Source of the DNA: Trema orientale
Taxonomy: Eukaryota; Streptophyta; Magnoliopsida; Rosales; Cannabaceae
NCBI GenBank assembly: GCA_002914845.1
Contig: JXTC01000168.1
Coordinates: 270,481-334,480 of the forward strand
DNA: 64,000 nt
Direction of reading: 5' to 3'
Shown: piece by piece, positions 1 to 11,104 of the stretch
Layout: each line of letters starts with the position of its first letter
Numbering within the stretch: the first letter of the stretch is position 1
Made by a program: the position numbers and the translations under genes
Notes under the pieces: generated by a model
Databases searched by the model: none
Told to the model about the DNA's origin: nothing
Seen by the model: only the letters and a program-made list of their open reading frames with translations

Positions 1-35
1 TTTCCTAAAGTAGTAGCCTCTATTTTAGTATATTA

Positions 36-787
36 GGGGATGTTTGGTTCATAGAATGAAATTAGAATCATAATGAGAATTGTAATGGAATGGAATGAGA
101 ATAGGAATACAAACTTTATTCCATTATTTGGTTGAAAATTAGAATCATTAGTGGAATAAGAATTACTGTGTTTGGTTAATAGTAGAATGGAATGGAATAA
201 GTGTTGTATTGGCTATAATACCTTTTTTCTGAATTTTATATATTTTTCAACTATAAAAATTTAGTTGATAAAAAGTTATTATTTCAAATTAAAAAGTTCA
301 TTATTTTATATAATTAACTAGTAATACTGGAATAAAATAAACTACAAAAATTTATTTTCAATTTGGTAATTATTACTATTATGATTTAAAAAAAATGATA
401 AATTATTTTTAAATATGTGTGAGTAACTTAATCTTAAAAAAGTAACAAAAATATAGTTGCATATTGAAAATCTGGAAAATAGTATTTCTATATGTGTACA
501 AAATAAGAAATAATGAATATTACTACTATTAAAATTCTTAAATGTATGTAAGAAAGTTTACGTTTTGTGAGCAAAAAGGAAAATAATGTCAATTTAATTA
601 TGACTTAAGGAATGGAACGGTAATTCCTTATGAGAAGCAATGGAAACAAAATTACACCAATTGATGGAAATAAGTTTCCATTGAAATGAGAATTCCAGTT
701 TCACTTTTTAAACCAAATAGTGGAATGAACAGTTTAGTGGAATGGTCATTCCATTTCAACACCTATTCCACCCAACCAAACACGCCC
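36..787. mobile_element. Tourist-like (PIF/Harbinger) non-autonomous MITE
   Basis: The left end reads GGGGATGTTTGGTT and the right end, reverse-complemented, reads GGGCGTGTTTGGTT, so the terminal inverted repeats match at 12 of 14 bases. TTA lies just outside both ends (33-35 and 788-790), the 3-bp target duplication of PIF/Harbinger elements. The interior is AT-rich, repeats GGAATGGAAT-like words and has no ORF. A second TGTTTGGTT-type pair lies inside (near 170 and 708), so the copy may be compound. The right terminus is triplicated (separate entry), so the element could also be said to end at 819. Confidence 0.75.
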
Positions 788-822
788 TTAACCAAACACG
801 CCCTTAACCAAACACGCCCTTA
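775..822. repeat. Three tandem copies of a 16-bp unit at the MITE right end
   Basis: The unit ACCAAACACGCCCTTA occurs three times without change (775-790, 791-806, 807-822). Each copy holds the element's terminal bases plus the TTA target duplication, so three equivalent right ends lie side by side. Confidence 0.9.
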
Positions 823-978
823 GTGTACTGTTGTTGGCTAAAATTTTGTTTAGTAGAAATTAGCTAGCGCATTATGGTGCATTGCAAGATGTCGAAACGG
901 TGCCAATTTTTTTTTTTTTATTATTTTTTTAATGCGAACTAGAATTCATTTAGAAGGAGCGAAAGCTCAAAAGGACAA

Positions 979-1506
979 TCAAAACGAACAAGTCACTAGG
1001 ACTAAATGTAGATCATAACAAAAAAAATTAAACGGTAAACTAGAAAGCGATATGAGTCCTTGAACATTATTCTCAAAACACCGGTGAGCCAGCTTGTGGG
1101 CAGTAGACTTTGCCTCTCTAGGAACAAGGGATAGCTCCCACATATTGACCTTTTGAAGTAGACTTTGGCAGTCCATGAGAATTCATTTAACATCCCAATT
1201 CATTTAACAAAGCAGCAGCTTCCACTAGTGTTAGGTCCGCAAATTCCACACTTTCAGCGTAGGCAAGAACTATAATCCAGTTTCATCGCGCACAAAGGCT
1301 GAAATTATTGACGAACTGTTTTTGATGCAAACATCCATGCATATTGATCTTGAGCCATCCTTGGGGAGGTGGAGCTAGTTGATACTAAGTCTCGTGAGGT
1401 GTGAAGAGCTAGCGCTATATTTGAATTCTTGGAAGCGGTGCAGAACACTTGTGTAATTTCGAAACTGATCAAAAGGTTTAGCTTCAAAAAGCAGTTAGTT
1501 TCTACT
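979..1506 (-). pseudogene. LINE RNase H (RVT_3-type) remnant
   Basis: On minus the frames give PPPQGWLKINMHGC, then ARDETG, then AESVEFADLTLVEAAA and finally VPREAKSTAHKLAH. This is the order of the plant RVT_3-type RNase H domain at the end of LINE polyproteins (KINxDG, RDxxG, E near the middle, REAN-like...AHxLA). At least two frameshifts or stops separate the pieces. It is cut at its upstream side by the copia insertion and resumes as zf-RVT at 9132. This is a LINE remnant, not a host gene. Confidence 0.75.
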
Positions 1507-3082
1507 TGAAAGATCCAAGATGGCAGGTATATCAATTTTTCGATTTATTATTATAAATAAACAAATATAGAAATTGGTTGTCATTGTTATTGCAACAGTT
1601 AGAGGAATTCTGCTATTGTTGCAACAGTTAGTCGTATTGTTGTTATTGCAACAATGAAGTATTAAACGCGTGCTATAGGCAAAACAAGTACAATAACGAA
1701 ATTAAAAAAAAATAAATGACACCAGATATTTTTACATGGTTCGGCTATTTTTCAATAACCTACTCCATGGGGCCACGCCTAGAGAAAGAAACATATTAGT
1801 AGAAATTTTTAAAGTACAAACACCAATGACTTAAACAAGAAAGACTCCCTCATATCTTGATGTATTGTGTTTGACTCTTCTCTCAATATGTTCAGCGAGC
1901 TCCACTCGTATTACTTGACTCCAACCTCTTGAACTCCCTTCAATAGCTGGATTAATCTTCTCTGCTACGGCGTGCTTTCAGTTCCACATACTAGGACTCC
2001 CTCCTATGCATTAGAACTTATATTCTCCCGAAGAACACCTAGCCCTTCTCCCGAAGGACTTTTATAATCTCAAGTGAATTTCCTAGAGCTAATCACTCTA
2101 AGAACATTCAAGGCTCAGACAAAAACAAACTCCCAAAACTCTTTTACAAAAGCTCTCTTTTTCTCATAGTTTGGGCACAAAATAAAAGCTCTATTACAGT
2201 ATATTTTTATCTTAAAAAGTAAGAAAAATTTATTGGAGTAGCAGAGCTTTTATAGGTGAATTTCAGCCCCCTTGGTCGTCCATTATAGTGTGAATATGCT
2301 GAAATCAAATAAGAAAAGAGTTAATAACAAAATCAAAATCTTTCCACAAATATTGTAATCAGCCAGAAAGTTGTTGCAACAACTTTCTGAACAATTACTA
2401 GAAAAATGTCCAGACTCATGATTGCTCCTGACACGTTTTGGACAACTGGAAATCTTCATTTAACCTGCCAAAGATTGACAATTAGCCTAGAAAATCATGT
2501 CTCAATCAATATCAATCAAAAGCCAAGATTTAAGAAAATTAATCAATCTTTCCTTAAATATCCGAAGTCATTGCAACAAATCAGAAAATCTGATCACAAC
2601 AACTCATCAAATCAAATCAATTAACTAAAGGAAACTTAATTAATTGATAAGCAAATTTCCAGCAATAATTAAGGATGAAAATCCTTATGAATTCACTTCA
2701 GAAACTTGTCCAAATTCATTGATTAATAAGATGCAATCAGATATCAATCAAGGACAAAAGGATGAGGAAATAATCAATGATGTATATGGTAAATATAAAA
2801 GGAATTGATTGAAAATTGATAGGAAAATATCCTAACCAGCTATGCATGAAATTCTATTTATATTTCACCTATATTATCACCAGAATCATTAAATATGGAA
2901 ACAAAACACATTTAGGCACATTCTAGAAGGTTTCCATATAAAGAAAAACGCAAGTTTCGGTTGTTGTAAAAACAACACTTGTTGTGACAACTTCAGACTT
3001 GTTGTAATAACATCTTCTTCTTTTTATCAACTTGAGTTGTCAAAACTTTACTATTTAGAATGCCAAACTTTTGGACCTAATA
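1507..3082 (-). repeat. 3' LTR of the SIRE-like copia element
   Basis: It is about 1.58 kb and aligns along its whole length with 7548-9126. On minus it begins TATTAGGTCC, where the partner has TGTTAGGTCC, so the terminal TG has mutated to TA. It ends GATCTTTCA beside the CTACT target duplication. It carries a 24-bp perfect palindrome at 2365-2388 that is broken in the other LTR. ORFs inside it are not coding. Confidence 0.9.
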
Positions 3083-3094
3083 ATCTTCCCCTTT
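3083..3094 (-). other. Polypurine tract of the SIRE-like element
   Basis: On minus, AAAGGGGAAGAT lies directly before the 3' LTR. This is the usual place and composition of the plus-strand DNA primer of a copia element. Confidence 0.75.
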
Positions 3095-3439
3095 GGCATC
3101 TTTTTGGTAAAATCAACACGAGAAAAAAAAAAAACAAAGAACTCAAGTAAAAAAACCTGCAAAACAGATGGTTAAATTTCCTCATCAAAAACAAAGTACT
3201 CCCCCTAAAAATCACAATACAAAGAATGTGATAAAAATCAGAGAAAGCTCCCTCTGAAAATAATATCACATGATCTCCAAACAAATATCCAGAAAGAAAA
3301 TTCTCATGATCCCCCCTTTTTTGTCAAAAGAAGGCCAAAGTATCAAAATAACCAAATAAACATTAAGTCTTAAACTCAAAACAAATGAAAATAAATTTCT
3401 GGAAACAAAAGAAAGAAAGCTCCATGCAGCAAGATCCTA

Positions 3440-3887
3440 CAAAGCAAACAAAATGATTAAAGATTTGTCTTCTTGTATCGTTTCTTAGCTTGCTTTTCTG
3501 GATTTGTTGCAACAGGTGGAGATGTCGTTACATCTGGTTGGGAGATCCAAAGGGATGAGGAGCAACAGCTGATGGAGCAACAAAGGCGGCTGTCAATCTA
3601 TCAAGAATCTCTTTTTGCACTTTTTCAATGGCCTCCAGTCGCTCAGTCTATGTGACCTGATCAGCTTTCAGGTTTTCTAGCTCCATAGACTCTTGAGACA
3701 CCCCAACAGAAGTTGTTGCAACAGGTGAGGACTTCTTGGCAGTAGCTATCTTCTTATTAGATTTAGCAGTTATTACAATAGGTAGTTCAGCAACTTCTTT
3801 GCCCTTCAACCTGTAAGAAACAGTAGGCAGAACTGGAGAGAGAAAATGTTGCAAAGAAAGAAGAAGAAAAAGAGGACACCTAGCCAA
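3440..3887 (-). pseudogene. Possible third-ORF remnant after pol in the SIRE-like element
   Basis: A 79-codon minus frame (3648-3887) contains TAKSNKKIATAKKSSPVAT and ends just before a second broken frame reading EKVQKEILDRLTAAF, which looks like a short coiled coil. SIRE-type copia elements often carry an extra ORF between pol and the 3' LTR, so position is the main argument. I do not recognise a domain, and it may be chance open sequence. Confidence 0.3.
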
Positions 3888-4711
3888 AGAAACAAGGGTT
3901 ATGATTTGAGGAAAATCAATTTCACATCATATGTGCACAAAACCCAAAAAAAAAAATGATTTTAGGAAACTGAAAAAATTCAGAAGATTCTTGCTAAAAC
4001 CAAAACAAGAACATTGGAAGCATTGTTGCAACAGTAGTGACAATTTGCAAATATTAAACTGAAAGCCCCCTCTTTTTAAAAAAAAATAAAAAATCAAAGA
4101 GTATGAAAAATAGAAAAGTTGGCCAGATTATGACAAAAATCCCCAATATTTTTAAATGGAATAAACTCAAAATCAAAGAATTAGCAGATTTTTTTAAAAC
4201 ATAAAAATGATTCTAAAATTAAATTAATTCTAAAATTCTTGTCAAATTAATTTTTTGAATTATAGGACTTACTGAATGAGCTGGATTGAGTAATGACTAA
4301 CAAATCTTTTTCTTGATCTCATGAAATTTTTTTCTATTTTTCACATACAGTAAATTGTGTTGCATCTATATTTTTTTAGTATTATTATTTTTTTATATAT
4401 CATCTTCAGCACATTTATTCCCACATAAACAGTAGCTTTCACTCTAATCATTGAGGTAGCCATTTTCTCACGGTAGATTATCCTCTATATATTTTGTGAT
4501 ACATAGGCCCAAATTACTCATGGACAGCTTTCACTCTTCAGTGTTAGGTAGCTTTTTCTATTTATGATGCCTGTAAACACAATATTTTTAACACAAGAGA
4601 TAAATCAAATATTTGTCAATCAAAATGCAATCCAGATTATTCAATTTATCCTATGCAATGAGAAATTTAAATAACAAAAATCTCAAAATCATTCTAATTA
4701 AACAATCAAAT

Positions 4712-5002
4712 TTATGAAAAGAATAAATTAACTCTTTCTAAGATCTTAAGATTTCTCCAAATAAAAATACAGGGATAATTTATGCAATTCTTGGCCAGAA
4801 TAAAATTAAAACAAAAAGAACAAATTCCCAAGTCTTTCTTTAGGAAATCAAACCTCACAAAATCAAGGGCTTTAGTGAAGCTATCAACAAGCTGTCTTTC
4901 TGTTTCCACAAAATCCAAAGCTATTGTCTTGGATTCAACTAAATCCCTGATGAAATGATTGACAAAAACTTGAACTCTAGATTGAGAAGTAGAAACAAAC
5001 AT
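4712..5002 (-). pseudogene. Copia RT fragment joined to the C-terminal RNase H tail
   Basis: The frame reads MFVSTSQS, which resembles the segment after the YVDD motif of copia reverse transcriptase, then HFIRDLVES...LDFVETERQLVDSFTKAL...RFDFLKKDLGI. The latter matches the very end of SIRE-type polyproteins (IRDLVE...FVxTExQLADxFTKxL...F..LR.xLG). The RNase H catalytic core is absent. It follows the pol ORF after a short out-of-frame stretch. Confidence 0.65.
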
Positions 5003-5051
5003 AATTTCATTCTCACAAATATGATCAATGATAAATCGAAAAACAAAATGT

Positions 5052-6269
5052 TTAAAAAAGTGTTTTGTCTACTCCTCCTCTTTTGTAACCTCTCTCAATC
5101 AAGAAATTGGTCAATCTTTTGCTATTCATCATCACACGAGCCTCCTCCTGAGATAAAGTATAGCAATTATCTAAAGATCTATACCCTTTCAAAATGCTCT
5201 TATCTGAAGTGTCCAGAAGTTGACACTTTTCATTGGTAAATCTAACATGTAAGTTCAAATCACACAATTGACTTATGCTAATTAAATTAGCATTAAGTCC
5301 CTCTACGTGCATCACTTTCTTCAAATTAGGAAATCCATCAATGTCAAGAGTTCCTATGCCAAGAACTCTTCCTTTGACTCCATCGCCAAAGGTCACCATA
5401 CCCTTAGAAACAGGTTTGTAATTTGTCAAAATGGTCTTGTCACCTGTCATATGCCTGGAAGATCCACTATCAAAATACCAAGAGTTAGTAGTACCGGTTC
5501 TCAGACATGAAAGAGAAGCAAAATAATTAAGATCCGACTTTCTTACCCACACTTTTCTAGAATTATTTTTCAAATCAATTTTGGATCTTGGTACGTTTCT
5601 TGGAAGAGAACCCATAAATGATTTGTTAAAATAATTATTTTCCAGAAAACTCATCATTGTAAAATATCTATTTCTTATGTGACCTTTAATTCCACAAAAA
5701 TGACAAGTGGGTATAAATTTCACACATTTGATTGATGTGGATGAATCTGTTGTTGCAATAGCAGGGACATGATTTCTATTTTCACCAAATTTTCCTACTA
5801 TTGCTACAGCAGGTGCAAAACCAATGCCACGTCTAATTATTATGTGAGGCCCTGTTGTTACAACAGCGAGTATGCTGACAGGTGGTGAAACATTTTTTGA
5901 TCTTGCTGTTGCAACAGCAAACGCATTGGATGGAGCATAAACTGATTTTTCTCTCACAAAAATAGTTTTTGTTCCTGAACATTCACCTTTAAAACCAAGT
6001 CCAGTAACATTATCAAAAGATTTTCCAGATGACAAAATAAGATCCAATTGAGAAGAACCAGAATTGAGCATTTTAAGAGATTTCATAGTTCTATCAAGCT
6101 CAAAAGAAACTTCTTTCAATTTCTTATCTTTTTCATCAACTTGTAATTCCAATTCTTTCAATCCTTTTACTGAATTTTCTTTAAAATTAAGTAACTCAGA
6201 ATTGGAACTTACCAAGTTTCGGTTTTCAGCACAAAGTCTTACCCATTGAGAGTACAGAACTAAATTCAT
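5052..6269 (-). pseudogene. Copia pol ORF: zinc knuckle, protease, pre-integrase, then an RT scrap
   Basis: This 405-codon frame starts near LYSQWVRLCAENRNL and runs through a coiled-coil-like stretch (about residues 15-70). It contains a CCHC-like knuckle CHFCGIKGHIRNRYF (about 186-200, last Cys replaced by Tyr) and the aspartic protease motif WYFDSGSSRHMTGD (about 266-279). The gag-pre-integrase region follows (ISISQLCDL, CYTLSQEEAR). It then jumps at once to FLIERGYKRGGVDKTLF, which belongs to the middle of copia reverse transcriptase. Integrase and the N-terminal half of RT are thus deleted. Between knuckle and coil the frame repeats A-V-A-T-A-like peptides encoded by the TGTTGCAACA motif. 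Confidence 0.8.
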
Positions 6270-6589
6270 CTACCTCTAAATGATTCCTCATCTACCTCTG
6301 AATCATTACTGTTATCAGAACTAAATTCAGCTGTGTTCTCCTCTGGTTTTTCAAATTCTATTACAACATCATTGACATCGGCAATATTGTTGTAACAAAT
6401 AGTATCTGTTGCAACGGAATCTGCAACTTCCTACAATTTCAAACATGAACCTAAAAACAAAGAGGCAGTCAAAGCAACATGATTACTTACATTGCTGTCA
6501 TCTTCATCTTGGCTGCCATCAGACTCTTTATTACTCCATGATGTGGCATATGATTTTGATTTTTTTTTAAGAGTGTTAGCATATTCGGA

Positions 6590-7465
6590 TTAGATATGAC
6601 CAAATCTACTACATTCCCTACACTTAATACCCTTATTATTAAAAGAATAAAAAGATTTAGAGGAAGAATTACCTTTGGAGGATTTGGATGTGGAGGAGTT
6701 AGGCTTTGATGACTTGCCTACTTTCTTTAAGAATTTTTTGAAATTTTTCGTTAGTAGGGCAAGACTGTCACCTTTATCTTTCTCAATCTTTTGGATAGAT
6801 TTGAAAGCAATGGACTCATCCTTTCTTTTGTGTTTCAAAGTCATTTCAAAAGCACGAAGAGAACTCATCAGGTCTTCCACCTTCATAGTATCAAGATTCT
6901 TGCTTTCTTCAATTGCAATGATCTTAGGCTGAAAACGATATGAGAATGACCTGACAATTTTTCTCACAATAACAGCCTCAAGAATCTTTTCTCCAAGAGC
7001 AAAAGACTCGTTAGCAATGTCACACAATTTTGTATGAAAATAAGAAAGTGAATCATCTTCATCTATGCGTAATTTTTCAAATCTAGTAGCAGAAGACACG
7101 AGTTTATTATGCTTAACATCACCTGAACCTTTAAAATGAGTTTGAAGAATTTCCCATGCCTCTTTGGCAGTTTCACACGAAGAAATCAACTTGATTTGTT
7201 CTATATCATACCCATTAAAAATGGCATGTAAAGCTTTGGTGTTATAACTTGCTAGCAAATCATCCTGAGGTGATCAATCAATCTCGGATTTCAAGGAGAT
7301 TATTCCATCATCAGCTTTGACAACAGGACGAGACCAACCTGTAAGAATTGATCTCCAAGCCTTAATGTCCAAGGCTATGATGAACACCTTTATCCTAGTC
7401 TTCCAATAAGGATACTTGGGATCATCCAACAAGGGTAGACGTGAAATTGAGCTTCCTTCAGACAA
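6590..7465 (-). pseudogene. Copia gag with an in-frame stop
   Basis: Two minus frames (7274-7465 and 6590-7258) are in the same register and are separated by one stop codon. The first begins MSEGSSISRLPLLD and has YWKTRIKVFI, typical of a copia gag N-terminus. The second carries the UBN2-type core (SCETAKEAWEILQTHFKGS, LRAFEMTLKHKRKDES), a Ser/Lys-rich linker and a knuckle KCRECSRFGHI, where another stop interrupts. An acidic, Ser-rich tail follows in frame. Gag would form the capsid of the virus-like particle. This copy is inactive as it stands. Confidence 0.8.
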
Positions 7466-7530
7466 AAACGACGTTCCTGCAAAAATAAATTAGAAACTTC
7501 CCAAAATCTCACTAAATAAATGTTAGTGAC

Positions 7531-7545
7531 TCTGCTTTGATACCA
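7531..7545 (-). other. Primer-binding site (initiator tRNA-Met type)
   Basis: On minus it reads TGGTATCAAAGCAGA, two bases after the 5' LTR end. TGGTATCAGAGC is the usual copia site complementary to the 3' end of initiator tRNA-Met, so this copy carries one change. Confidence 0.85.
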
Positions 7546-7547
7546 TT

Positions 7548-9126
7548 TGAAAGATCCAAGATCGCAGGTATACCAATTTTTCGATTTATTATTAGAAATA
7601 AACAAATACAAAAATTAGTGGTCGTTGTTGTTGCAACAGTTAAAGGAATTCTGCTGCTGTTGTAACAGTTAGTCGTATTATTATTGTTACAATAATGAAG
7701 TATTAAATGCGTGCTATAGGCAAAACAATCACAATAACGAAACTAAAAGAAAATAAAAGACACCAGAGTTTTTTACATGGTTCGACTATTTTTCAATAAC
7801 CTACTTCATGGGGCCATGCCCAGAGAAAGAAACATATTAGTAGAAACTTTTAAAGTACAAACACCAATGACTTAAACAAGAAAGACTCCCTCATATCTTG
7901 ATGCACTGTGTTTAAATCTTTTCTCAATATGTTCAGCGAGCTCTACTCGTCTTACTTGACTCCAACCTCTTGAACTCTCTTCAATAGCTGGATCAATCTT
8001 CTCTGCTACGGTGTGCTTTCAGTTCCACACACTAGGGCTCCCTCTTATGCACTAGAACCTATCTTCTCTCGAAGAACACCCAGCCCTTCTCCCAAAGGAC
8101 TTTTACAATCTCAAGTGAATTTCCTAAAACTAATCACTCTAAGAACATTCAAGGCTCACACAAAAATAAACTCCCAAAACTCTTTTACAAAAGCTCTCTT
8201 TTTCTCATAGTTTAGGCATAAAATAAAAGCGCTACTATAGTATATTTTTATCTTTAAAGTGCATGAATAATTTATCGGAGTAGCAGAGTTTTTATAGGTG
8301 AATTTCAGCACCCTTGGTCGTCCATTGTAGTGTGAATAGGCTAAAATCAAAGAGTTAATAATAAAATCAAAATCTTTCCATAAATGTTGTAATTAGCCAA
8401 AAAGTTGTTGCAATAACTTTCTGAATAATTACTAGAAAAATATTCAGATTTATGATTGCTCCTTTAAATCGGTTTGGACACGTTTTGGACAGCTGGAAAT
8501 CTTCATTTAACCTACCAATGATTGATAATTAACCTAGAAAATTATATCTCAATCAATATCAATCAAAAGCCAAGATTTAAGAAAATTAACCAATCTTTTC
8601 TTAAATATCCAGAGTTGTTGCAACAAATTAGAAAATTTGATCACAACAACTCATCAAATCAAATCAATTAACTAAAGGAAACTTAATTAATTGATGAGCA
8701 AATTTCCAACAATAATTAAGGACGAAAATCCTTATGAATTCACTTCAGAAACCTATCCAAATTTATTGATTAATAAGATGCAATCAAATATCAATCAAGG
8801 ACAAAAGGATGAGGAAATAATCAATGATATATATGGTAAATATAAAAGGAATTGATTGAAAATTGATAGGAAAATATCCTAACCAGCTATGCACGAAATT
8901 CTATTTATATTTCATCTATATTATTACCAGAATCATCAAATATAGAAATAAAATACGTTTAGGCACATTCTAGAAGGTTTTCATATAAAGAAAAACGCAA
9001 GTTTCGGTTGTTGTAAAACCAACACTTGTTATGACAACTTCAGATTTGTTGTAACAACATCTTCTTTTTATCAACTTGAGTTCTCAAAACTTTGCCATTT
9101 AGAATGCCAAACTTTTGGACCTAACA
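7548..9126 (-). repeat. 5' LTR of the SIRE-like copia element
   Basis: It is about 1.58 kb, begins TGTTAGGTCC and ends CTTTCA on minus, beside the primer-binding site. The outer end abuts the CTACT target duplication (9127-9131). It is the partner of 1507-3082. Confidence 0.9.
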
Positions 9127-9131
9127 CTACT

Positions 9132-9606
9132 CATCCAGATATGGATGCATAAAGCTGCAGTTGTGGGTGGTCGGCGCCATCACCATGGTTATTTAAAATA
9201 AATCTTAGAACGCCAACATAAATAGCCACTTGAGAATTTACAACACACGGGGACCATAGAGTCATCCATAACGGCTGAATTGAAGGGCAAGGATTAAAAG
9301 ATGTAAAGCTGACTCTACTTCCTGATGACAGAGAGGACACACATAAGATTCTATCTCTATTCTAGTGCTTAGAATTTCTCAAACTGCTTGGATGTCAAGG
9401 ACTAAGGCCCACCACATTAGCTTGTGCCGCTAATGGATGTTAGCCAGCCAGACTTTCTTAAAGATGTTTCTATGAGTAGTTTTATCTGAAAATCCATGTT
9501 CTAATTGGTCCAAAACGTAAGCCGATTTGACTGAGAATTTGGAATTTTCAGTCCCAGCCTATGCCCAAGTATCACGAACATCGTGTATAGAGCAAGGAAT
9601 TTGGAG
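9132..9606 (-). pseudogene. LINE zf-RVT (zinc-binding) remnant
   Basis: On minus the sequence gives KKVWLANIH, then HKLMWWALV, then ESYVCPLCHQEVES and PCPSIQPLWMTLW. This is the plant zf-RVT pattern (W...K.K.F.W...CPLC...ES..H...C..I..LW) downstream of LINE reverse transcriptase. Stops break it. It is bounded by the copia insertion on one side and the solo LTR on the other, and both joins are colinear with the LINE. Confidence 0.7.
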
Positions 9607-9611
9607 GATTC

Positions 9612-11099
9612 TGATAGCTCTATAAAAATAGAGTTATTTATGTTTTTTTGATTTATGAAAATGTGGGTTAATAATTTAAGTTATGTGATTTTTATTTTGA
9701 TTTTAAGTAGTTAGATATAATTTTATTTCTTTAAATTTGTTTTAGTAATGATAATTATGTAGATTTCATTTAGGTGTTTGAATTTATTTATACTAGTTGA
9801 ATCAGGTTATTTGTTTTGTTTTATTTATTTGTTTTAGTTCAAAAAAAAAGAGAGAAAAAATATATACAGAAGAAGGAAGACCAAATGCGTGGCTGAAGAT
9901 AGAGAGTTGGCGTGTTTCTGACTATTAGATCGTGCCCCCAAATGATCTGGCACATACGTACACTTCACGCGAGTCGAGTGGAGCATGAGTGAGGCTGAGA
10001 CAACTGGGCCAATGTCTCATCAGTGCTCTAGATTCCAGCCCAACTGGTTGGACCTTGTGTCACGCGCTATCCTTGCTCTCATTTTTTGGCCCATTGAAAG
10101 ATCACCATGTTAGCCGTCTTTACTCTTTTTTTCTGTGAGCCAATCTGATGCCAGTTTCGTGCTAAGCTCACAGTTTTCATCCCCAGACGAGTTGTTTGAA
10201 TGACTCAGAATTTGAAGAGAGAAAAAGATAAAGAGAAAGAGAAATAGAAAGAAATAAATATGGGAAACTTCCATGACACCCATCCAATCAAATTTGAGTA
10301 GAAGACTTGAGAGCACTCTAGCCAATTTAGGAGGAGAATACACAACAGGATTTTTAAGAGAGACACTCATCTAGAGAGAAAAATAGAGAGCAACAAAAGA
10401 GAGATTGGAGAGAGAATTTGGAGACGGGGACAAAGATAGTAGATTTCGGAGACATATAATCCCAATTCACCTTCTAAATCTAGTTTTTTCTTTACTCAAT
10501 ATGTTTAAGAATATCTTTTTGTGCTTTCTTATTTTTATTATGAACTAAATTTCTTTTATCTAGAGGAATGATGTAGCCTATGTTGAATACTATGTCTCGA
10601 TTGTCAATTTATTATTTGAGAAGTTTTCATATTCAGTTTATTTGTATTATCTTATTTTTCGTGCTTTTAATTGCTTGATCACCAATTAATTGATTTGATA
10701 TTTAAAATTCGATACTCGAAAGAGAGAATTTTGGATGCAACCATTAGATAATACAACCTAGGATTTTATAGAGTTCAGGCAGCTTATAGTTCCTTTGAAG
10801 GTAATTAAATCGAATCACAATACTTAATATATTCTTATTATCTAGATTTTTATCGGGATATTGAAATAAGATATTAGGAATAATTTTGACTCGACACTCG
10901 GGAAAAGAAGTTGAATAGCTTAGGACTCTTGACTTATAAACTAAGAGATTAATTAATAATAAATTGGCAGAAAAAATATAGTGGACAACTAAGTGAAATC
11001 AAACCTCTAAAGTTTTGATCCTTGTGGATACGACATCCTTACTTTTTATTATACTACTAAAACTTAATACTGTGTACTTGCAGATTTTATCTCGTAACA
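9612..11099 (+). mobile_element. Solo LTR (probably Ty3/gypsy-type) with target duplication
   Basis: The 1488-bp block begins TGATAGC and ends GTAACA (TG...CA). It is flanked by a perfect GATTC duplication (9607-9611 and 11100-11104) and interrupts the LINE. No interior or second LTR is attached. The segment near 11000-11090 (CTTGTGGATACGAC, then GTACTTGCAG) resembles the U5-type end of plant gypsy LTRs, which suggests plus orientation. A GA-rich stretch at 10210-10440 may be its leader. The 86-codon minus ORF inside it shows no domain. Confidence 0.8.
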
Positions 11100-11104
11100 G
11101 ATTC

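Larger units (their letters stand above)
1507..9126 (-). mobile_element. SIRE/Maximus-like Ty1/copia element, complete ends, deleted interior
   Basis: Two long LTRs (1507-3082 and 7548-9126) flank a 4.5-kb interior. The 5-bp target duplication CTACT is perfect (1502-1506 and 9127-9131). The primer-binding site (7531-7545), gag, protease and polypurine tract (3083-3094) all fit a minus-strand element. The long LTRs, two separate zinc-knuckle positions and the protein similarity suggest the SIRE lineage. Integrase and most of reverse transcriptase and RNase H are missing, so it could move only with help in trans. LTRs differ at several percent of sites by eye, so the insertion is not very recent. 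It sits inside the LINE, between its zf-RVT and RNase H parts. Confidence 0.9.

Noticed and set aside
10110..10370. 86-codon minus ORF with an identical copy at 16411-16671
   Set aside because: Both lie in the duplicated solo-LTR DNA. Identity reflects the recent copy and not protein conservation, and there is no domain.
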